From assembly GCA_964460845.1 (NCBI GenBank), contig CAYWRZ010000013.1, positions 18,217 to 82,216 on the forward strand: a DNA stretch of 64,000 nt, written 5' to 3'. A model generated the notes under the pieces. It was not told the origin of the DNA, made no database searches, and was given only the letters and a program-made list of their open reading frames with translations. A program made the position numbers and the translations under genes. Source of the stretch: CAYWRZ01 sp964460845 (GTDB lineage: Bacteria > Bacteroidota > Bacteroidia > Flavobacteriales_D > UBA2798). Of the stretch, positions 58,281 through 64,000 are shown piece by piece; position 1 is the first letter of the stretch, and the number at the start of each line of letters is the position of its first letter.

Positions 58281-60752
58281 CTACGATTCGCGGGTATAAA
58301 TTCTTTTTACACGTGCCGACACGGAAGTAAGCACTTCGTAAGGAATGGTCTGCATCGCCGCCGCCACTTCTTCTACCGGCAGTCCGGGACCAAAAATCAC
58401 CACCCGATCACCTTCTGCCGCTTCGGGAATATCGGTAATATCGACCATGCACATATCCATACAGACATTGCCTACCACAGGGGCTTTTTTCCCCTTTATC
58501 CGCACATAGCCACGTCCGTTACCGAGGCTGCGCGAAAAACCGTCGGCATAGCCGATAGGCAACGTGGCAATACGTGTGGCGCGGGTAAGTTTTCCATTGC
58601 GATTATAGCCTACCGTTTCGGAAGCAGACACGGTTTTTACCTGTGAAATAAGCGTAAGCAACTGACTTACGGGTTGCAGATTATGCCGATCTTCTTCGGT
58701 AATTCCTACTCCGTAAAGGCCAATACCGAGTCGAACCATTTCGAGCTGCGCCTCGGGCAAACGGCTTATACCCCCCGAATTAAGAATGTGCCGAAGCACC
58801 GGATAGCCTACTGCAGCAGATACCTGGGCAGCCGCTTTTTCGAGTGCTTTCACCTGCGTCCGACTAAATTCATCATGCTGCGGATTATCGCTGGCTGCCA
58901 GGTGTGAAAATACGGAGCCGATCTTTAGCTCGGGATGCCTGACTAACAGTGCGCACAAGGCCGGAATTTCTTCCGGATCAAAACCAAGCCGGTGCATACC
59001 GGTATCTATCTTCAGGTGAATAGGCGGATAATACGCCGGATCGAGCAGTTGCAACAAATCCTGAAGAAGCGCAACACTGTATATCTCCGGCTCCAGCCGG
59101 TAACGCTGCATCGTCACAAAGCTGCTTTTCACCGGATTCATCACCACAATAGGCAGGGTAATTCCCGCACGACGCAGCGCCACACCCTCGTCGGCATAAG
59201 CCACCGCCAGGTAATCGACCCGGTTAAATTCGAGCAAGCTCGCAATTTCATAACTGCCGCTTCCGTACGAAAATGCTTTTACCATCGCCATAATACGCGT
59301 ACCCGGATCAAGACGGGCACGGTAATAACGCAGGTTATGCGCCATCGCATCGAGGTTGATTTCGAGCACCGTTTCGTGTACCTGCTGCTGAAGGCGGGCG
59401 GTAATTCTTTCAAAGCCGAAAAGCCGGGCGCCTTTTACGAGAATGAGCTGTCCGGTAAAATCGAGCGCAGGCAACTGTTCGATCAAGGCTTCGGTGCTTG
59501 GAAAAAACAATTTCTCTCCGCGAAAGCCTGTGGCATAACGGCTTATTTTTTCACCTACACCGATTAAACGCGAAATACCTTTGTGCTGTAGCAAATCGAT
59601 GACTTTCCCGTATAGTTCGGCATCGGGCGATTTGTCTTGTAAAATGTCGGACAAAATAACCGTTTTTTTACCCTGTTGCTTTTGCTGATGGAGAAAATCG
59701 AGCGCAATGGAAAGTGAAGCCGTATCGGAGTTGTAGCTGTCGTTTACAATCAGCGAACCGCTTGTGCCGCTCAGCAGCTCAAGCCGCATTTCGAGGGGGG
59801 TAAGTCCGGCCATACGCAGCTCCGTTTCGTGCGCGCTAAAGCCCAGGTGACGGAGCAGTACCCAGCAGGTAATGCAGTTTTCGACCGAGGCTTTGTCGGT
59901 AAAAGGAATAACCAAACGCACGGTTTCGCCTTCACAAATTCCGGTAAGCGTGGTATATTTTGAGCCGGTGCGGCTTTCGGTAATTTGCAAAAAAGCCGGC
60001 TGTTGCAAAGACCAGTGCCGCAATTTTTTAGCGGCGTATTTTTCCTTTACAAGCTGCTCTACCTCCTCGTTGTCGCGATTGTAGATAAGCACCGAGGCGG
60101 GTTCAAACAGGCACAACTTTTCTTCGGCTTGCTGGCGGGTATCGGTAAAATTTTCGGAGTGCGGCGGACCGATAGTAGTCAGTATAGCAATATCGGGGCG
60201 AATCATATTCGCAAGCTTTTCCATTTCGCCGGGTTGAGAGATTCCCGCTTCAAAAATACCAAGGTTCTGCTGTGCTTCCATCAGCAGCAAAGAAAGCGGA
60301 ACCCCCACCTGCGAATTATAGCTTTTGGGGCTTCGTACACTGTTGTAGTCTTCGCGCAGCAATTGGTAGATCCACTCTTTGACCAAGGTTTTCCCGTTGC
60401 TGCCCGTAATACCGATAACGGGATAAGTAAACCGGCTGCGGTGATACGCCGCTAATTGCTGAAGCGCCTGCAAGGTATCGGGTACAAGCAGAAAACAGGC
60501 ATCGGGCAGATCGGGAAGCGTGGCATCGCTGTTCACCACAAAATAGCGCACCCCTTTTGCGGCCAATTCGGAGATAAACGAATGTCCGTCGTGCTGCGGT
60601 CCTTTGAGCGCAAAAAAGAGTGTTTGTGCAGTGGGAAGCAGCGAGCGGCTGTCGGTAAATACGTGTGTGATTTGCCCTTCGCCGGGATTACCCTTGCGTT
60701 GGGCACCCCACAGGGCTGCCAATTCACTAATATGGTACTGAAGCCTGTTCAT
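58281..60752 (-). CDS. Bifunctional MurF ligase / alanine racemase
   Basis: An 823-aa fusion typical of Bacteroidota. Residues ~1-450 are UDP-MurNAc-tripeptide D-Ala-D-Ala ligase (MurF: HVFTDSRSL, ATP loop GITGSNGKTLVKEW, NDSYNSD). Residues ~460-823 are PLP-dependent alanine racemase: PLP lysine Lys492 in MVKAFSYGSGSYE, VYALRRA-type GVALRRAGITLPIVVMNPV, HLKIDTGMHRLGFDPEEI and the C-terminal VCMDMCMVDITD. The fusion couples making D-Ala to using D-Ala-D-Ala. It overlaps tdk by 4 bp. Confidence 0.96.
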   Translation of the reverse strand: MNRLQYHISELAALWGAQRKGNPGEGQITHVFTDSRSLLPTAQTLFFALKGPQHDGHSFISELAAKGVRYFVVNSDATLPDLPDACFLLVPDTLQALQQLAAYHRSRFTYPVIGITGSNGKTLVKEWIYQLLREDYNSVRSPKSYNSQVGVPLSLLLMEAQQNLGIFEAGISQPGEMEKLANMIRPDIAILTTIGPPHSENFTDTRQQAEEKLCLFEPASVLIYNRDNEEVEQLVKEKYAAKKLRHWSLQQPAFLQITESRTGSKYTTLTGICEGETVRLVIPFTDKASVENCITCWVLLRHLGFSAHETELRMAGLTPLEMRLELLSGTSGSLIVNDSYNSDTASLSIALDFLHQQKQQGKKTVILSDILQDKSPDAELYGKVIDLLQHKGISRLIGVGEKISRYATGFRGEKLFFPSTEALIEQLPALDFTGQLILVKGARLFGFERITARLQQQVHETVLEINLDAMAHNLRYYRARLDPGTRIMAMVKAFSYGSGSYEIASLLEFNRVDYLAVAYADEGVALRRAGITLPIVVMNPVKSSFVTMQRYRLEPEIYSVALLQDLLQLLDPAYYPPIHLKIDTGMHRLGFDPEEIPALCALLVRHPELKIGSVFSHLAASDNPQHDEFSRTQVKALEKAAAQVSAAVGYPVLRHILNSGGISRLPEAQLEMVRLGIGLYGVGITEEDRHNLQPVSQLLTLISQVKTVSASETVGYNRNGKLTRATRIATLPIGYADGFSRSLGNGRGYVRIKGKKAPVVGNVCMDMCMVDITDIPEAAEGDRVVIFGPGLPVEEVAAAMQTIPYEVLTSVSARVKRIYTRES

Positions 60753-61330
60753 GGCTGTGCGGCACGTGCCTCGGCATAACAACGCCTGCAAAGCGGACGG
60801 TAATGATCGGTTTCACCCAGCAGCACCAGCTTTTCGTCGGCGCTGAGGCGGTGCGAATACTGCGCCAAATCACCGCAATTTACGCAGATGGCATGTACTT
60901 TGGTAATATATTCGGCTATAGCCATAAGGCGTGGCATTACGCCAAAGGGCTTACCGGTAAAATCCATATCGAGCCCGGCCACTACTACTCTTATTCCTCT
61001 GTTGGCCAAATCATTGCAGACATCTACCAATCCTTCGTCGAAAAACTGCGCCTCGTCTATCCCCACCACCTCTACCTCCGAAGCGAGCAGGAGAATGGTA
61101 GCTGACGAATCGACCGGTGTGGAGCGGATGGAATTGGAGTCGTGCGAGACCACTTCTATATCGTGGTAACGTTTATCTATCGAGGGTTTAAAAATTTCGA
61201 CCTGCTGACGGGCAAACTCGGCGCGTTTCAGTCTTCGGATAAGTTCTTCCGTTTTCCCTGAAAACATAGAGCCGCAAATCACTTCGATCCATCCTTTTCT
61301 TATACCGGCTGTATTGTTTTCGAGAAACAT
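60749..61330 (-). CDS. tdk: Thymidine kinase (type II)
   Basis: Salvages thymidine to dTMP with ATP. It is 193 aa. Walker A is GSMFSGKT (residues 20-27), Walker B-like DEAQFFDEG, the lasso region is YITKVHAICVNCG, and zinc is bound by CVNC and CRRC (~150 and ~187). It overlaps the downstream murF-alr gene by 4 bp (ATGA), so the two are translated together. Confidence 0.95.
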   Translation of the reverse strand: MFLENNTAGIRKGWIEVICGSMFSGKTEELIRRLKRAEFARQQVEIFKPSIDKRYHDIEVVSHDSNSIRSTPVDSSATILLLASEVEVVGIDEAQFFDEGLVDVCNDLANRGIRVVVAGLDMDFTGKPFGVMPRLMAIAEYITKVHAICVNCGDLAQYSHRLSADEKLVLLGETDHYRPLCRRCYAEARAAQP

Positions 61331-61433
61331 GAGACTGCGCTTAAAATTGACGTGAAGCTATAAAATTTTCCGTATCTCTTTCGTGTTTTTGGGATTATGG
61401 TTTACCTTTAAACCTTGTAAAACCTACATTCGA

Positions 61434-62168
61434 ATGAACGCAAGCGGCTATCGTACCATGAAAGATCTTCTGCAACACATCAGAGAGAACCTCGATCAGC
61501 TCGAAAACGGGCAGCTTCAAGCTTCACAGCTCGATCCTTTGGTCAACGACAGCCGTGAGCTTTTTGAGCGTTTGGTGGTACTGCGGTATAAGGCATTAGA
61601 AAAAGATCTGCTGCCGCCTTCTGCGTCCGAAAAACAAAAGCAGCAGGAAGAAAAAGCGATACAGGGCTTTAAGCTGAATCTGGCATCGGGCTTTACACCG
61701 CCAGCGACACCAGCCGAAGAGCCCAAACCGGTGGAAGCAGCGCCCAATCAGATTGACCTGTTACAGGCCATCAAAGAAGCTTCTGCCGAAGAGAAAGCGG
61801 CAGCCAAGGCCGAACCTGATGTGCCTGCGCTGAAAGAAGATCCGCTGGCTACTGCGGCTCCTGCCTCGCTCAACGACAAGCTTTCTGCTTCGCACCCGCC
61901 CCGGGTTACGCTGGCCGAAAAGCTACAGAAAAAACCCATCAGCGATCTGAAAACGTCTATCGGGCTCAACCAAAAATTCCTCTTTATGAACGATTTGTTC
62001 AAAGGGGAAAATGCCGCTTATAACGAAGCTGTAGAAAAGCTCAACTCTTTTTCTTCGCTGGAAGATGCCAAAAATTACCTGCTACAATTAGGCACAGCGC
62101 ATAACTGGAATCACGATTCCGAATCGGCCAATCAGTTTACTGAGCTGATAGAGCGCCGTTACACCTGA
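61434..62168 (+). CDS. Conserved hypothetical cytosolic protein
   Basis: A 244-aa protein from the ATG at 61434 (a GTG at 61383 would add 17 odd residues). The N-terminal helical part (~9-70, MKDLLQHIRENLDQLENGQL, NDSRELFERLVVLRYKALEK) and the C-terminal helices (ISDLKTSIGLNQKFLFMNDL, FKGENAAYNEAVEKLNSFSS) are conserved in Bacteroidota; the middle (~85-155) is Ala/Pro/Glu-rich and variable. It is known only as an unnamed family. The gene is divergent from tdk, and TACCTTTA at 61403 is a weak -7 box. Confidence 0.8.
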   Translation: MNASGYRTMKDLLQHIRENLDQLENGQLQASQLDPLVNDSRELFERLVVLRYKALEKDLLPPSASEKQKQQEEKAIQGFKLNLASGFTPPATPAEEPKPVEAAPNQIDLLQAIKEASAEEKAAAKAEPDVPALKEDPLATAAPASLNDKLSASHPPRVTLAEKLQKKPISDLKTSIGLNQKFLFMNDLFKGENAAYNEAVEKLNSFSSLEDAKNYLLQLGTAHNWNHDSESANQFTELIERRYT

Positions 62169-62673
62169 GTCTCACTCCACTATTTCTTCTCCACAACCTG
62201 CGCTTTTCTATCCGGATAATACCGGACAAGGCGAAGTATCGTCTTTGACGGGGATCTACTGATCCTAAAAGCCCGTTGACCCTCTCTTCTACCGCGCGAC
62301 GGAATAAGTTTTATAATCTTATTCTTCAAAAATATTTAATAAAAACCCCAAATGATTCAACGTATATAAGTTGCTTTTTTCGTGCAATAACATACATTGA
62401 TGTCTTTTTGTGTATAAAAATTAACAAGTGATTAATACAAAAAATCCAATAATATTTCTTTATCAAATCCTAAATATAAAGGCCGTCTTTTCAAAAAACA
62501 AGCTGTAAACAAGACAGTTAAGAATAAAACGCAGGGATAAACACTTGTTTTTTAATCTTGACATTATTAGTTTATCACATGGGTATTTTAGCGAAAAAGC
62601 GAATTAGGAATACTTTCTTCTTTCACAGAAAATTTATTATTACATAATTTAGAACGCATTAAAATCAGTTCTT
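62169..62673. other. Intergenic region of 505 bp, A/T-rich
   Basis: Strikingly A/T-rich compared with its neighbours, with no coding frame. It forms the upstream region of the secreted gene at 62674. TTG (62558-62560) and TATTTTAG (62584-62591) are a possible but loose promoter. No hairpin with a T-run is seen after the upstream gene. Confidence 0.5.
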
Positions 62674-64000
62674 ATGAAGAATGTTGACTTCTCTTTTTCT
62701 CTTTCCCTGTTTTCCATTTACAAACGATTTTTCTCCGTTTGGCGACTTCGTATGAACGCTATCGTACTTACAGGAGCAATATCGGGTCTTACTTTACTGC
62801 TTACCGCGACACAGGCCTTCGGTCAAGTCACTCATACGGTATTTTCAGAAAACTTCGACAGTCCCAATTCTGCCACCTGGGTTTCGGGAAGCGGAAGTGA
62901 TGCCGAGATTATAGCCGGAAAACCCTGGAGAATAGTCAACAACGGAGTCTTTGTAGCACGGCTGAACAACGGACAGCTACACATTAACAGCCGGGATGGT
63001 AATTCCACCCACGGTCAAGGATTCGGTTATGTTCCCTGCGGAGGAACAGGTTCCGTATTCGATAATACTTACTATAACCCTACCCTCTCTTCGAGCAGTG
63101 GCGTTATTACCTGGACATTTAATATGCAACGCCCGACTTCCGTTTCCAACAGCAGCGGATTTAGCTGTTCACAGTCGTCGAGCCAAAATAATATTACCAC
63201 AGGTCTGGCTTTTATACTCGCCTCAAATGGCACATCTTCCATACTTAGCTCTACCGACAACTGTAATCCTAATGGAACCGCAGTCGGTTATGCGGTAATA
63301 TTCGGCGGAGGGACAAGCGCTAATATCACACCAAGATTAGTGCAATTCACCAACGGGCTACACAACGGCACCCATACCACTATCGCTACGTGGAGCGGCA
63401 CTGTTCCAAAAGCCAATTACATGAGTGTGAGAGTCACCTACGATCCTTCCAACAATGCCTGGACTTTACAGGTTAGAAATGACGGAACAAGCGCATTTGC
63501 CAATCCCGACGCAGGTACTTACAGCGCAGCCGTAACAGGTACAAACGGCACCTATACCAATCAGGCACTCAATTATATGGGTGGATATTTTCAGTCAGGC
63601 TGTACAGGAAACTGTGACGAAGCCTCGTCAGGATACGTTACCCGTTTCGATAACGTAACCGTAAAAGTTACTGAAACGTGTACCTCTCCTACCCAACCCT
63701 CGGCTATTGCTGGTAATGCTACGCTTTGTTCGGGTGCTTCGGGCACTTATAGCGTAACCAACGATCCCAATGCGACAAGCTACACCTGGACTTTACCCGG
63801 CAGTTGGACAGGCAGCAGCACCACGAACAGCATAAATGCTACGGCTGGTGCTACAGGCGGAACCATTACCGTCACGGCGACTAACGCTTGCGGCACTTCT
63901 ACTGCCCAAACCCTTACAGTAACCTCAGGTGCGGTGCCTGCACAACCGGGTGCCATCACCGGAAGTCCCAGTCTTTGCGACGGAGCTTCCGATACTTACA
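62674..64000 (+). CDS. Large secreted protein with PKD-like repeats (3' end outside window)
   Basis: ATG at 62674, open for 442 codons to the right edge, with no stop. A long N-terminal signal (ends LLTATQAFGQ) is followed by a lectin-like/LamG-type beta domain (~50-315; FSENFDSPNSATWVSGSG, YVTRFDNVTVKV) and the start of PKD-like immunoglobulin repeats (~325 onward; LCSGASGTYSVTND, SYTWTLPGSW, ITVTATNACGTS, PAQPGAITGSPSLCDGASDT). This is the design of T9SS-secreted adhesins; the sorting domain would be past the window. The cysteine-rich first domain has several Cys in secreted-type spacing. Confidence 0.88.
   Translation, partial: MKNVDFSFSLSLFSIYKRFFSVWRLRMNAIVLTGAISGLTLLLTATQAFGQVTHTVFSENFDSPNSATWVSGSGSDAEIIAGKPWRIVNNGVFVARLNNGQLHINSRDGNSTHGQGFGYVPCGGTGSVFDNTYYNPTLSSSSGVITWTFNMQRPTSVSNSSGFSCSQSSSQNNITTGLAFILASNGTSSILSSTDNCNPNGTAVGYAVIFGGGTSANITPRLVQFTNGLHNGTHTTIATWSGTVPKANYMSVRVTYDPSNNAWTLQVRNDGTSAFANPDAGTYSAAVTGTNGTYTNQALNYMGGYFQSGCTGNCDEASSGYVTRFDNVTVKVTETCTSPTQPSAIAGNATLCSGASGTYSVTNDPNATSYTWTLPGSWTGSSTTNSINATAGATGGTITVTATNACGTSTAQTLTVTSGAVPAQPGAITGSPSLCDGASDTY

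Noticed and set aside
62558..62591. Promoter with TTGACA and TATTTT before the PKD-like gene
   Set aside because: Spacing and -7 sequence fit neither the Bacteroidota consensus nor sigma-70 well, and the region is so A/T-rich that such matches are expected by chance.

Overview
This 64 kb window is chromosomal DNA from a member of the Bacteroidota. The evidence is a fused murF-alr gene, a GldA-type gliding ABC ATPase, a type B type IX secretion (T9SS) sorting domain, a bamA-ompH-ompH-murI order, several families that are mostly Bacteroidota (HYC_CC_PP, DUF5522, DUF6686, DUF6496), and promoters with the TAnnTTTG -7 box used by the Bacteroidota sigma factor. The class cannot be fixed from the sequence alone; the gliding and T9SS proteins suggest an environmental, non-Bacteroides lineage.

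Layout. 1-4.4 kb: outer-membrane assembly (bamA, running in from the left edge, and two Skp/OmpH chaperones), then glutamate racemase and a gamma-carbonic-anhydrase-like protein. 4.5-7.7 kb: a leftward operon for a small membrane protein (HYC_CC_PP), a TonB-dependent receptor and a periplasmic heavy-metal-binding protein. 7.8-18.8 kb: Nfu scaffold, urocanate hydratase, a lipoprotein, two unknowns, alanyl-tRNA synthetase, an M23 peptidase, a MerR regulator and a LysM glucosaminidase. 18.9-25.1 kb: grpE-dnaJ-ABC exporter operon, a TlpA-like thioredoxin and a NtrC-type regulator without a DNA-binding tail. 25.2-31.6 kb: a leftward envelope operon coaX-omp-lptC-small protein-CNNM/CBS-ppiD. 31.7 kb: tRNA-Phe(GAA).

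31.8-40 kb is the accessory stretch. It holds a single-domain GIY-YIG nuclease whose last codons lie inside a perfect hairpin, then about 750 bp of 20-bp tandem repeats (interrupted by a 100-N assembly gap) bounded by copies of the same hairpin. After that come a VOC protein, a short-chain dehydrogenase with three very hydrophilic disordered proteins and a DUF6496 protein, a GNAT enzyme, and a cytosolic-looking protein with seven evenly spaced Trp-Trp repeats that is very probably a seven-bladed propeller.

40-64 kb: an orphan histidine kinase, a choice-of-anchor-L T9SS protein, an M20 dipeptidase-LEA-YyaL-YD-repeat-Ppx run, three large polytopic membrane proteins linked to glycan-type chemistry, metK, gldA, rsgA, a DUF6686 gene behind a strong palindromic operator, murF-alr, tdk, a conserved unknown, and the start of a large secreted PKD-like protein that runs off the right edge.

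The best candidate for an undescribed system is the GIY-YIG gene with its hairpin and half-hairpin tandem array (32.0-33.2 kb). The next are the WW propeller (38.6-39.7 kb), the disordered-protein cluster (34.2-36.9 kb) and the palindrome at 57.8 kb.
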